The position numbers and the translations under genes were made by a program. DNA of 64,000 bases from Tiliqua scincoides (taxonomy: Eukaryota > Chordata > Lepidosauria > Squamata > Scincidae): assembly GCF_035046505.1 (NCBI RefSeq), contig NC_089823.1, forward strand, positions 104,183,412 to 104,247,411. Direction: 5' to 3'. Below the pieces are notes generated by a model. That model had not been told where the DNA came from. It ran no database searches and saw nothing but the letters and a program-made list of their open reading frames with translations. Positions 46,316 through 56,453 of this stretch are shown here, in pieces (within the stretch, counting starts at the first letter, position 1; every line of letters begins with the position of its first letter).

Positions 46316-48600
46316 AATCAAAAGAGAAAACTGAGTATCTCCACACATGGACCAAAGTACTTTGAGGCACAAGACAACTTGTAGATCCTGGCTTTTGTTG
46401 ACATATTTCTGCGGTCTAAATAAGTCTACCCTTTTCAGGTGAAACTCGACATTCCAGTATGACCAAATGTACTAGCCTTTGGAGCCAGTTATTTAAGCTG
46501 TAGTAAAATGACAATCAGAACTCCATGGGCACTCTCAACACTCAAGCTGATGGAAAGGTAAGTTTGCCTTGTCAAAAATGCTGAGCTCCGACTTAGAGCT
46601 TACATTCTAAAAATAACACTTGGAGCCAAGCCTGAACCCATTTTAATCACCACTTTAAGTACACAACAATCCTTCAAAATATGTACCTTCCGTCCACGGT
46701 CATTTGGTTTGCCAGTTGTCATGTGCAATATCAGGCTTGTAACCACAGCCCAACACTATCAAGTCATGCAATGTCAATGATGTCTTCTTACTCTGTGGCT
46801 TTCAAACTTCCTACCTCTCATGAACTGTCCCCATGCCAAGTTGACCGCAAAATAGCAAAAGATTGTAGGGCATGTTTTAGGGCACAGTTGCAGGCCTAGA
46901 TCTCAGGGAGGTAAAGACAAGCCTGTGTCTGCACTGTGCTGTATTAAAGTGGAGTGCAAGCTACCTTCCCATGAAACTGATTTGTACCTGGTAAAGGGGA
47001 CTGTAGCCTATAAAAGCTTATCCTGAAATAAACCACTTAGTTGGTACTACAAGACTTGGTTATTCGTCATTACTGTTCTTCTCATTGTGGAACCCCAGAT
47101 AAGCTTCCAAGACAGAAAACAGTTTGCAATCCTGCTCTGGTTTTCACTGGTATATAGGGCCTACAGTCAAGTTGAGAATACAAGTATGACAGCTCTTTCA
47201 CTTCTTCATATGCCCAGTCCAACGTTTGCCACACTACTGTTTTGCATTGGTGCATCAAGGAAGCATGGCATGGTGTATGCACAAATTTATTCTTTTAAGG
47301 GTACTGCAAACATGTACCTTTTAGAATTTCCTAGACAACACATAGATCCACATGTGGAACCAGCATGAAAAGAAGCAAAAAAACCATGTGTGACAAAATG
47401 ATCACACATACTGTTAGCATTCAGGTGTACTGAGCACACACAATCGACGTGTAGCGTTTGTGTTTTTCAATGAGTGCCTTCCAGACAGAAAATGTGCTAC
47501 ATCTGAAGTGGCCTTAAAGTTTAGCAGATACCAGTGCATTTATGCAGCCATTTGAAGATCGATGTAGAACCATCAACTTCAATGTAGCAGCTGAAGTAGA
47601 AGAAGCCAGCACACTCAATATACCCAAGTTTAACCCTTCAGGAAATGGAACTTTTATATACAGAGGTAGTGTATCTCTGAATATCAGATGCTGAGGAAAA
47701 GCAATAGGGAAAGGCCATCACCTTTGTGCTCTGCTTGAAAGTATACAAAGGCAACCACTGATCACTGCAAATACCAGAACGTTGGACTATGGAATCTATG
47801 AATTGATTCAGAAAGTAATTCTTAATTTAACTTGGCTTTAAGGTTGGAAAAGATCCAGAGTCACTCTAAAGCTGCTTTGTCTGCCAAAACACAAAGTCTG
47901 TATGATTTCTCAAATCATACTCCTCTGCAAGTTTGTGGAAGGTTTCTCAAGTAACTACGTAATCAGCACTTTGAACTATAGACTTAAAGGCACAGGTGGG
48001 GGGGGGGGAGAGAAAAAGTCTGGTGTTAATAAAGACAAGTAAATCATTTTTTAGACTTCCGGAGGGAAACTTGGCACCAGCAGAAGACTGACCCCAGTGG
48101 AGGTAACAGTCACCAGTGACAGTTCAACCAAGCAATTCTCCTTTTGCATGCCAGACAAATGCTTGGCATAAACTCTGCTGCATTCACAGATTTTGAGGCC
48201 CCTGTGGCACACTTAACCAATTTATCTGCCTCTTTTTTTTCCATCCTGATGTTTTTGCTCTTTCACAATTGTGAAGAATGCCTCTGACAGCAGCAGGCAT
48301 GTATCTAGTTATCCCTTCTCCTTTCATCACTTCTGACACAGCAAATCCATGTCCTGATTTAACAACATGAGGCATTTACTCCATCAATATCACTGTGCAT
48401 TCCCCCCCCCTGTCAATAATATCCAATATTGTGACATATGGTAATTTTTTAGAGGAGGGGAAAACAAGACAGGCAACCACCTTTTTAAAAATGGCATCTG
48501 CTTGTAGACTATAATGTCCAGTGTAAGCGACCCATCCTTCTCTACTGATATTGATGTCATATTGATTTTTCTCTTTCTCCCTGTAGCATCCTTTCCTTCC
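46316..48600. other. gene-free stretch downstream of SPRY2
   Basis: At 46985-47062 GACTGTAGCC, AAAAGCTTATCC, TGAAATAAACC and TACTACAAGACT resemble an old amniote repeat whose class I cannot name. Nothing else is recognised. Confidence 0.4.
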
Positions 48601-48616
48601 ACAATGCCTGCATCTT

Positions 48617-48622
48617 TTTATT
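48617..48622 (-). promoter_or_regulatory. SPRY2: candidate distal SPRY2 polyadenylation signal AATAAA
   Basis: TTTATT on the plus strand is a canonical AATAAA on the SPRY2 strand, about 1 kb past the stop. Use is unproven. Confidence 0.35.
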
Positions 48623-48807
48623 AGCAGAGACACACATTTTAAGATACCATGTCTGTCAAACTGTCACAGTTATGACAAACAGTCTCAAATTTTTAAAAAA
48701 CAACAACAACAACAAACCCACAACATTTAGAAAAAACACCTACATTGTGTAGGAGACTTTTCAACGCAGACAGCCAGAAGGGGGGGAAAAAATGACAAGC
48801 AGCCCAG

Positions 48808-48813
48808 TTTAAT
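48808..48813 (-). promoter_or_regulatory. SPRY2: candidate proximal SPRY2 polyadenylation signal ATTAAA
   Basis: It is a common variant signal on the minus strand, with pyrimidine/GT-rich sequence just downstream. Confidence 0.4.
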
Positions 48814-49215
48814 TTCAAACGTTAATATATTTTCTATTTTATAGGGAACATATGTATCTTTCACCCCTTATTTGCAGCGACTGTGGCATCCTCATAAAAA
48901 GGGGTGAAATTTGCAAGATGCCTCTTAAAATAAATATTTCTTTTTTTATAAAATAATAAAACTTCAAATAAATATTCTTTACACTAAACAATATGTTGAA
49001 AAAATTAGAAAATAAAGACTGAATTTTACTGTAACTGTACAATATACATGAAGTCCAGAGGGGGAGGGGGGAATCAAGAGTCCTGCAATGGAAGGGTTTC
49101 CGTAAGGCAAAATACAATCTAAAAACATACTGATTGATTCACATTCTTTTGAATGTACAACATATTAGTATAATATTTTGTGATCTGTGCCATATTTCCT
49201 ATGACACTTGCATTT

Positions 49216-49222
49216 TCACAGT
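49216..49222 (-). promoter_or_regulatory. SPRY2: miR-27 seed match in SPRY2 3' UTR
   Basis: The minus strand reads ACTGTGA followed by A, an 8-mer site for the miR-27 seed, about 400 nt after the stop. miR-27 repression of SPRY2 is reported in mammals to my recollection. Activity here is inference. Confidence 0.45.
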
Positions 49223-49233
49223 TGAAAATATCC

Positions 49234-49241
49234 TATATACA
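49234..49241 (-). promoter_or_regulatory. SPRY2: Pumilio-type site TGTATATA
   Basis: It matches the TGTANATA consensus on the mRNA strand of SPRY2. Function is inferred. Confidence 0.4.
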
Positions 49242-49370
49242 AAAATATAGCACATCTCTGGCAGAAAATAATGGGGAGTGGGGTAAAGTAGTTTTGTAAT
49301 TTACAAATGTACTATTCGTTTTTGTTGAAAAAATAAAACAACAGATTGCCTAGGAGTGTCTGAGTTGCGT

Positions 49371-49378
49371 TAGCTTAT
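49371..49378 (-). promoter_or_regulatory. SPRY2: miR-21 8-mer site in SPRY2 3' UTR
   Basis: The minus strand reads ATAAGCTA, an exact 8-mer for miR-21, about 240 nt after the stop codon. SPRY2 is an established miR-21 target in mammals, so this is probably a conserved site. Confidence 0.6.
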
Positions 49379-49619
49379 GCAATTTTTGGGTCCCACAGAG
49401 CGTATCCCCAGTCTGACCTCCATTAGGTGGATTCTAACAAGCATATCCATTAAGCGGGCCCATGCAAACACACACCGTAAAGCAGGTCACTGCAAACCTC
49501 AAATGCATCCTCCCCCCAATCGTCCTAACAAACAGTGCCACAATTATAGCTCATTTAGTTGGTTGCATCTGATGTTAAAGAATAATCCGTATTACTTGGC
49601 ATACTCCCAATTAGTGGTG

Positions 49620-50561
49620 CTATGTGGGCTTTTCAAAGTTCCTGGGTGGCACACTGGGAACTTTGCAGCAAACTGTGTTGGAGTGCTTACAGCGACATCC
49701 GGGCCTACTGACCCGGTCATAACACCCCTGGCACAATTTAAGGCAACCCTTGGCTGGCAGGTAACACCACAAGCAAGGCAGAACAAGGGACATGACCCCC
49801 ATGGTGGACCATCGAGTGCAGCAGTGGGACTGGCTGCAAGAGCAGGGGTTGTCCGCGCAGTTGTCCTCATCATCGTTGGAGCAGTGGTAGAAAAGCCCCT
49901 TCACACAGCACACACAAGTCCCATAATCAACCACGTTCTGGGCTGAGCAAAGACACTGCTTGTCACAGATCCAACAGGATGGAAGTGTTCGTGGATAAGT
50001 GCATTCCTTACACTTACATTTCCCACAGTCCTCACACCTGTAGGCATGCATGCGCAAATCTTCTTTGCTAGGTGGCTTCAGCTCACTCTGCTTCAGTTCT
50101 GACTTAGGTTGCACGCGGACTATCCCATCCATGACTGTCCCCAAAGAGGACCCCAGAAGTCTTTGTTCCGACGAATTACTGCTTGTACTTGTCCTTGTGC
50201 TGCCCCGTGAGCCAGTGCTGACAGTACTAATGGAACGGGACAGTGGTAACCGAGAAGATGCATGGACTTGCGGATGCTGGACCCTGTTAAAATGACGCTG
50301 CTCAGTCAATCCATGTGGCCTTTCGTTTTTCTGCTGGAGAGGCAGCCGGGATGCTGGTTTCACCCCTGGCCGTGGAGCTACCGTAGGCGGTTCCGTGTAC
50401 TCATTTGTATTTCGAATAGCCTTGATCTGGTCCAAGAACAAGACATGAACTTGTTGTGCCAAAACATCCCTCAGGTCAGATTCTCCATACTGCCTCCCAC
50501 TGTCATGCTGACCCTGTAGCAAGGGCTGTGACCCGCTGCCATTCTGAGCTCTTGTATCCAT
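49620..50561 (-). CDS. SPRY2: Sprouty homolog 2
   Basis: The protein has 313 residues, against 315 recalled for human, and is complete. It is an intracellular feedback antagonist of receptor tyrosine kinase signalling (FGF and EGF receptors to Ras-ERK). It acts at the plasma membrane and endosomes and binds CBL, GRB2 and PP2A in mammals. N-terminal region: [22 protein letters not shown] carries Tyr55, the phosphotyrosine docking site for the CBL SH2-like domain. The serine-rich segment [14 protein letters not shown] (108-120) is the usual kinase-regulated region. The Sprouty domain (about 174-298) is cysteine-rich ([65 protein letters not shown]), the region of palmitoylation and membrane targeting. 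The C-terminal PSVPPRNF (302-309) is the SH3-binding motif. The start is supported by [16 protein letters not shown], which aligns with human MEARAQSGNGSQPLLQ. The two-residue shortening is at [12 protein letters not shown]. Tyrosine-kinase feedback control of transcription is known; local context shows no other gene. Confidence 0.98.
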   Translation of the reverse strand: MDTRAQNGSGSQPLLQGQHDSGRQYGESDLRDVLAQQVHVLFLDQIKAIRNTNEYTEPPTVAPRPGVKPASRLPLQQKNERPHGLTEQRHFNRVQHPQVHASSRLPLSRSISTVSTGSRGSTRTSTSSNSSEQRLLGSSLGTVMDGIVRVQPKSELKQSELKPPSKEDLRMHAYRCEDCGKCKCKECTYPRTLPSCWICDKQCLCSAQNVVDYGTCVCCVKGLFYHCSNDDEDNCADNPCSCSQSHCCTRWSTMGVMSLVLPCLWCYLPAKGCLKLCQGCYDRVSRPGCRCKHSNTVCCKVPSVPPRNFEKPT

Positions 50562-50604
50562 CAGTACCCTGAAGAGTGGTCACTCCAGGAAGCTTAGAAC
50601 ACAT
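50503..50604 (-). CDS. upstream ORF overlapping the SPRY2 start, out of frame
   Basis: Eight bases into exon 2 the minus strand has ATG (50604-50602), opening a 33-codon frame ([19 protein letters not shown] and on). It crosses the SPRY2 ATG (50561) in another frame and stops at TGA (50505-50503). The -3 base is C, a weak context that would allow leaky scanning. Peptide synthesis is unproven; its likely role, if any, is to lower SPRY2 translation. Confidence 0.4.
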   Translation of the reverse strand: MCSKLPGVTTLQGTDGYKSSEWQRVTALATGSA

Positions 50605-50612
50605 CTGAAATC
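50562..50612 (-). other. SPRY2: SPRY2 exon 2 5' UTR part and splice acceptor
   Basis: The minus strand reads TCTTCCTTTTCTGCAG then GATTTCAGATG, a strong pyrimidine tract and CAG/G acceptor at 50613/50612. SPRY2 in vertebrates has its whole coding region in the last exon, which fits. Confidence 0.75.
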
Positions 50613-51369
50613 CTGCAGAAAAGGAAGAGAAGATTAGTTTTGAGTACTTCTGAAATTCTAGACTTATGCAAATTTTGGATTACAAAACACCTTAATACTA
50701 CATACATCACAACATCAAACCATGGAAAGCAATGCACAACATCAAAGGTGGAAGGACATCTTGAATCCAACCAATGAGGCATGTTCTTGTTGTGAAATAA
50801 ACACAGAATTGTCTCAATTATGATTTTAAGGGAAAGGAGACTTTTTTATGAATATGACAGCTCAACTGAAAGAAAAAGACCTTCCTTATGAAAGCCCAGA
50901 ACTCCATAATGCTCTGTAGATTACAGATCTTTCTAAACTATCACTTACTTTTGATCCTGCAGTTAAGACACCTTTTTAATAAACAGAAATACAGTTCTTT
51001 TATATGCTGTATTCTCAAGTGCTTTAAATTTCAATTGTTTTAGGATACACAAAATCACCTCTCCTATTCTTCTCAAAGCAAATTTAATCAACACAGTCAT
51101 TCTCGGAGCACTTGCACACATTTCACAACAGAAAATCTGAGCTTGCCATGGAAAATCCCTTTGAAAAGGTGTCACACCAACCCGCCCTCATGGGCAAGCG
51201 ATGTACCTGTACAACATACATTTTGCAATTTATGAGAACACAATGCATGAAGAATGCATGTTGCTGTCAGAATGGCTACTTCTGGCTCTAGAAAATGTTG
51301 GTGCTTTACTCTGACCAGAACTCCCAGAGCACAGCCTTGAGCACATATACTCTGCATCTCCATCCAGGA

Positions 51370-51432
51370 GTCAAGTCCCACTAAATTTGCTGAAGTTTAC
51401 TCCCAAGAAAGCATGCACAGGATTGCAGCCTT
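51370..51432. mobile_element. fold-back MITE fragment, ~90-bp class
   Basis: AAGTTTACTCCCAAGAAAGC and GCACAGGATTGCAGCC are the right half of the family, in the SPRY2 intron. Confidence 0.6.
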
Positions 51433-52195
51433 CGCTATGAAGTGGCTCTGCTTCTCCCTTCACATGGTACTACTGGAAACAAACAATCAAGTACAGACAT
51501 TCAAGTATGTCTGTGAGCAAAAAGGAGCTGATGATGACATAAAAAAATAATTCTTCAAACCTATGCAAACCTAGCAAATATTTTGGCAGGCTCTGCTCTT
51601 TGCAAATTAAACTTAAAAAGTTCCTTTTTGCATCATGTTTAAGTTTCTCTGCAATGGTACCAAGAAAAACACTACAGAGCAATAAAGTGTTCAAGGTTAG
51701 TCTTAAGTGAGCTAATGCAGCCCCAAATGTCAACAGCTTACACAAAACAGCTTTTCCCTAGAACTTTTGCATTTGTGTCCCACTTTGCAATTCTAACTAT
51801 CAGTACCTGACTGTTACAGAGCGAAGCACTGTAAGGGTTTTCATTGTGCATTCATTACACCCAGAGATAATCCATTCACTTCCTGGACATTACCAGAAAA
51901 GGGAGTTTGGCTTACAATACACAAATATCCTGCATGCAATCTATAAACCACATGATTCCAGGAAAAGCACATGACAATACTGCTTCAACTTAACAACACA
52001 ACCCACGCCATGCTACCAAGTGTGGAAATTCAATAAGCCACACAGGAAGGGTAACACAGCTGCCACTGTGTAATTACTACACAGACACTGAAAATCTTGA
52101 ATTCTCACAAATTAGATCAAACTAGCGAAGTTTAACATTTTGGGAATCCGTTTGAATCCGAAAGGAGAATGGGAACGTAGTACCTACATTAAAAT

Positions 52196-52420
52196 CTTAA
52201 CTGTGCTATGCTACCTTGGAAGTCAGTCTCATTGAATTCAGTTTTCTTTTTGAGTAAACATGAATAGTCCAGGCTGCATCTCTCATTGAATACTGGGCCC
52301 CATTTCTGAGTAAATATCATCATATAGGGCTGTAAGGATACAACACTATGTAAACTTACTTGAGAGTAAACCCTTTTGAACTGTGGGGCACTTGCTTCAG
52401 AGAAGTACAAATCCTGGCTT
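52196..52420. mobile_element. two worn fold-back MITE copies, ~90-bp class
   Basis: TTGGAAGTCAGTCTCATTG (about 52213), TGAGTAAACATGAATAG, and then AAACTTACTTGAGAGTAAAC and TTGAACTGTGGGGCACTTGC show two diverged copies side by side. Confidence 0.5.
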
Positions 52421-53445
52421 GGATTTGCCTTCAACTCTGTGGAATCCCAAGTAATCTGAGATAGTCACTGGGAAAAAATCACACACAGCAATTATTTTTT
52501 TAGCACTAAATGAAACCTTATTTTCCAAGATCAGGAAAATACCTGCAGGCTGGAATTTTCTGCACAAACCACTTGGTTCTGCTAAGGCGAACCCACTTCC
52601 AAGGAGCACATCTTAGTCGACAATTCTGTCCAAAAATGTGTGACATTCTCTTCTTAACAAAGATCTGTATCTCACACTTCCTTCCTCCCCCACTCACAGC
52701 CCTCCCCCTCCAGCCCAACTCAAGACCTAGAGTGGGCAACACTCTTTCTTATTACAGGTTTCTTTCTCCAATGCACTCAAAAAAATGTTGAGCAGGTGGG
52801 AGCCAAGAAACCTGTTCATTTCTCTCACCTAACACTGATACTGTCAATGGTTCAAAGGAACCTTACTGGGAAGCAGACAACCTGGAGATAAACAGGAGAC
52901 ATCCAGGGAGGGAGGAAGGGGAAGAGAATGGGATTTCTAATAAGACTGCCTTATCAGGAAAGATTTCCTTTCCCCTCCCAGCAGGAGATGGTGAAGAGCT
53001 CCTTCCCACTTGAAGTTATGTAAAGTGTCCTACATTTCAGCTCCCTACAAAACACCTTCCAGGCAGGTAGGGGGGAGCCAGAGGCATCTTCCTCAAACGC
53101 CCCCTTCCATAGGCACCCAGCAATTCCACCAGCTGCAACTTCAAGAAGTCACTTCTTGCTGGAAATCTCCCCCAAGAGAGCCCTTGCTGGACATTTTGTC
53201 TAATTTGTGTAAATTTCAAGCAAATCCCCATCTCATGAATTACAAAGTAGCACTCTCAACTTTTTTTTTTTTTTTGGTGGCCTTTTGCATAACAAATAGC
53301 CCCCAGGATTTTACTGCCCAGGGAGCTCATTCCCATCTCCATGAAGCCTGCTGCTATTAACAAGACAAGGGACAAGACAAGGCATCCTATCCCAGAAGTT
53401 TTCCTGCAAGCATTACAGTTGTTAAAAGAGAAGGCAAATTCTTTC

Positions 53446-53527
53446 TATAATGCCCACTCTGTCACTGATGGAAGTACTCCTGTGAGTATAATACCCACTC
53501 TGTCACTGATGGAAGTACTCCTATGAG
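53446..53527. repeat. 41-bp tandem duplication
   Basis: TATAATGCCCACTCTGTCAC (53446) recurs as TATAATACCCACTCTGTCAC (53487), two units with two base differences. Confidence 0.95.
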
Positions 53528-53721
53528 TAACAATTCTACTGATCTCCAAAAGCCAAAGTCCATTCACTGGGAATGGAACAAAGGCTCCAAACGCTAAATA
53601 AAATGACTGGAAAAAAGAGAGCCCTTTGGAAAGTCTACAATGCACACCCAGATTTTCTGGGATGAAGTGCAAAAACTCAGCTCTTTCTATACTGAGTAGG
53701 AACAATGTCTCTAAAAATCCA

Positions 53722-53866
53722 ATCCCAGGCATGCCTACTCAGAAGTCAGTCCAGTCCAGAAGTCAGTCCAGTCCATTCTAGCCAGTGGGGCTAACTCTCA
53801 CTGGGTAGTTAGCTAACTTCCTGAGGCTAATTCCCAGGAAAGTGTTGATAGGAATGTAGCCTGACT
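53722..53866. mobile_element. expanded fold-back MITE, ~90-bp class
   Basis: GGCATGCCTACTCAGAAGTC is duplicated in part (AGTCCAGTCCAGAAGTC), then CCAGTGGGGCTAAC and TTCCCAGGAAAGTG. It is a family copy with an internal 17-bp tandem duplication. Confidence 0.6.
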
Positions 53867-54905
53867 GTAGTTTCTTTGAGGGGCCTTCAGAACACCCCCT
53901 CCCCTTCTCATCACTGTACAACATATCCGTGTTTACACCTCCATCAAAACTCCCCTTCCCCAGTTTAAGAACCCTGCGATCAGTTTTCCTTAGCAAGGAC
54001 TGGAGTAGAATCAACTGAACAAATAAACAAAACAAAACACTACCAGCCACTTCCCAAGGTAGTGACAAGGTTCAAAACCACCCCAAAAGGAGGGGAGGAA
54101 AATGAGGGAGAAAAAGCAAGCAGATGTCAAAAGGACAAGACGATCAGATGGTGTGGGGGAGATCCCCCCTTCCGCAACCCCCCTCCCCACCATAAAACAG
54201 GTTTACACTTAGGCGTACACTCACTTCCGAATTGCACCGAGAGAACCTCCCAATTGCACACATGTAGCCCAAACACGAGATCGCCTTGCACCCAGGAAGC
54301 AGCAGAGTTCACACCAGTTGGTGTTTTCATCAGAGCAAGAAAAGAGACCCAGTGGTGAGGTTTTGTCCCGAAATCCAGGCTTGACAGGCTCCAAGCAAGC
54401 AGGAGGGCTTCGCCAGTGGCTCAGGAACAAGCCTCTGGGTGCAATTGCTGCCTGCAAGCACACAAATCCTGCAGGATCCGCTTCAACCTGGGGGCAGATC
54501 TGCGCCCTTTTAAACCACCCCAGCCCCCAATGGCGCGGAGCAAAGGGGTTCCCCTCCCTTGTAAAGTCATCCGCAAAGGGGAAGGAAGGCTCAGTAACCC
54601 TGCCAAGCCAGAAGGAACTTAGTGATCAGTTCCCACCCTAGAAACCTCTCCACGCTCACCCCCCTCCACAAAGCGATCGCCCTAAAAAAAAACAAAAAAA
54701 AACCCCTTTCAATCACTCTCTGGACAGGAGGAGGCGAAGGAAAGAGCCCCAGGGCTTGGGTAAAAGGGGGGGGGGGTCGGTGTGAAATCGACATCGCGCA
54801 AGGTCCCCTTGCACACATTTTCTCTCCCAGAACACAGCTTGTTTTGCAAAGAAGGAAAAGAGCTCACCGTGGAAGCAGCGTTGCACCAACCCTCCTCCCC
54901 CTTTG

Positions 54906-54929
54906 CTCTCTCTCTCTCTCTCTCTCTCT
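54906..54929. repeat. (CT)12 microsatellite
   Basis: It lies close to a candidate exon-1 donor of SPRY2. Confidence 0.95.
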
Positions 54930-55148
54930 TTTCCTCCCTCGGGTCTTCTTCTTCTTCTTCCTGCGGTTGGCGAGTAAATCCAACCCCAAAGCCCCCCCAA
55001 AAGAAAATCAAAGGAGATGATGAAGAACAGAAGAGGCTCTTCGGAGGGGTGCAAACTCACTTCCAGTGCAGGTTGCAAGAGAGAATCATTGAAACTTGTA
55101 AGGCACAAAGCAAAAAAAAAAAAAAAAATCCACAGCCAAGTTGGTTTT

Positions 55149-55166
55149 GTGTGTGTGTGTGTGTGT
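55149..55166. repeat. (GT)9 microsatellite
   Basis: Perfect dinucleotide run, followed by a C run. Confidence 0.95.
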
Positions 55167-55295
55167 CCCCCAACTTTCTCCTCTTGCTCTCTTCTCCAGG
55201 GAGAAATGATCTCAAGCAACAGCAAGGCGAAGCAGCGAAAGACCAAGGTTGTGAAGAGCAGCAGCCCCTTTGCAGAGTTTGTCCTTTGCAATCAC

Positions 55296-55320
55296 TCACA
55301 CACACACACACACACACACA
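55296..55320. repeat. (CA)12 microsatellite
   Basis: Perfect dinucleotide run in the predicted exon-1 region. Confidence 0.95.
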
Positions 55321-55980
55321 GGCTGGTTTCCTGGTGGCTTTTTTCTCAATGAACCAGAGGCCGATTCGTCAATCCCAAGTCACTTAATGCATCATACACG
55401 CGGGGGGGGGGGGAAGAGGAGGAGGGAAGGAGGGCAAGAGTCAGCCAAAGCCAGCCACATTAAAAAAAAAAATAATAAGAAAATAAAAAGTGGTTCTGGA
55501 GGCACCCCCAAAAAATTCCAATCCCAAGGTGGCTTTGCAGAGATCGCTCAGCTCTTCCAGCCAGGCAGCACTTCTGAGCCTTCCCCAGCTCCGAACTGTT
55601 GAAGGCGGCTTGCTGTGTGTGTGTGCTTTTGATTTAAAACAAGAAAAGAGTGGTTGGTTGGTTCAGCCTTGCTCTCGCTCTCTCTCTGGCTTCCTCTGTG
55701 TTGGACGTGTGTGCTGCGTGTGTTTGCTCTCCCAGGCTTGCAAATGGGAAGGGGAAGGTCTTTGGGGAGGGGGTGGCAGTAGGAGAAGGAGATCGGCGGG
55801 TTAGAACTGCTGCTGCTGCTGCTGGTTGTATGTTTGCAAGGAGGTGGCTTTGGAGATCCGCTCTGTAAGAGGTGCGGCGCTTTTCTGCCCTCGCTCTCCG
55901 CTCCCCTCCCTCTCCCTCGCTCCCTTTTCTCCTTCTTTCCGGAGGAGGCAGGGTGATCTCTCCGCCAAAGCAGCAGTAAA

Positions 55981-56070
55981 TGGCGTCATGTGGATCTGAG
56001 GAGGAACAGAACAGTTGTTGTCCCAGAGGATATATCGCATCCGGTCCCAGCTCATTGGCTCGCCCGCGCT
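55981..56070 (-). promoter_or_regulatory. SPRY2: SPRY2 core promoter
   Basis: On the minus strand: GAGCCAATGAG (CCAAT at 56058-56054), then 20-25 bp on GATATATCC (TATA-like, 56036-56028), then a predicted start near 56000. A CRE/ATF-like TGACGCCA lies at 55988-55981. The surroundings are richer in CG than the rest of the window. ERK/CREB-class inputs are plausible for SPRY2 but inferred here. Confidence 0.5.
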
Positions 56071-56218
56071 ACATTCACTCGCCCTCCCCAAAGCTCCCTC
56101 GCTTTGCCAGCCCTTGGGAGGCTGCGGCAGCGGCGATAGGTATTCAAAAGGGCAACACCAGCCAGAGGAGGGGAAAGCCCCCTTTCCCTTTAGAGCCCAA
56201 GCCTGTGCCTGTCTACGC

Positions 56219-56453
56219 CCTTACACTCAGTGGAGCTTGCTCCCAGGGAAGTGGCTGGGATCGCAGCCTTACAGCCCAATCCTACCCACACTTACCTGGG
56301 AGTAAGCCCTATTGACTTCAGTGGGACTTCTGAGTAGGCATGCATAGGATTGGGCTCTTAGGCTACAATCCTCTGCACGCTTTCCTGGGAGCAAGCCCCG
56401 TTGAACAGAACGGGACTTACTGTTGAGGAGACCTGCTTAGGTTTGGGCTCTTA
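56219..56453. mobile_element. chain of three ~90-bp-class MITEs sharing TTA
   Basis: A partial copy ends in GGGATCGCAGCC at 56268. TTA (56269-56271), a full copy 56272-56357 (CAGCCCAATCCTACCC to GATTGGGCTC), TTA (56358-56360), a second full copy 56361-56450 and TTA (56451-56453) follow. Each boundary has a single TTA. Confidence 0.85.

Larger units (their letters stand above)
48790..49619 (-). other. SPRY2: SPRY2 3' UTR (proximal form)
   Basis: It is AT-rich in a way unlike the flanks and runs from the TAG stop to an ATTAAA signal (complement of 48808-48813), which is followed by a GU/U-rich stretch. It contains ATTTA elements at about 48930-48970, a Pumilio-type TGTATATA (49234-49241), and miR-21 and miR-27 seed matches. 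The end is inferred. Confidence 0.55.
50613..54866 (-). other. SPRY2: SPRY2 intron (minimum extent)
   Basis: It lies between the exon-2 acceptor and candidate exon-1 donors, and it holds several worn 90-bp-class MITEs. The 5' limit depends on the donor used (54867 or 55060). Confidence 0.45.
54868..56003 (-). other. SPRY2: SPRY2 exon 1 / 5' UTR region (limits inferred)
   Basis: The probable transcription start is near 56000. Two good splice donors on the minus strand could end exon 1: GGAA/GTGAGTTT with the intron beginning at 55060, and CACG/GTGAGCTC with the intron beginning at 54867. The region has (CAG)6 at 55807-55824 and GT, CA and CT microsatellites, all in transcribed or near-promoter sequence. 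Exon length cannot be fixed without transcript data. Confidence 0.4.

Noticed and set aside
46985-47062. A second solo LTR (TATAAAAG and AATAAA close together)
   Set aside because: The spacing is very short, no TG...CA ends or duplications were found, and the wording fits an old amniote repeat better.
49377-50519. Plus-strand frames across SPRY2
   Set aside because: They are antisense shadows of the conserved SPRY2 coding region.
54622-55804. Several 100-200 codon frames in the SPRY2 promoter region
   Set aside because: They arise from CG-rich and simple-repeat sequence on both strands, and none has a recognisable family.
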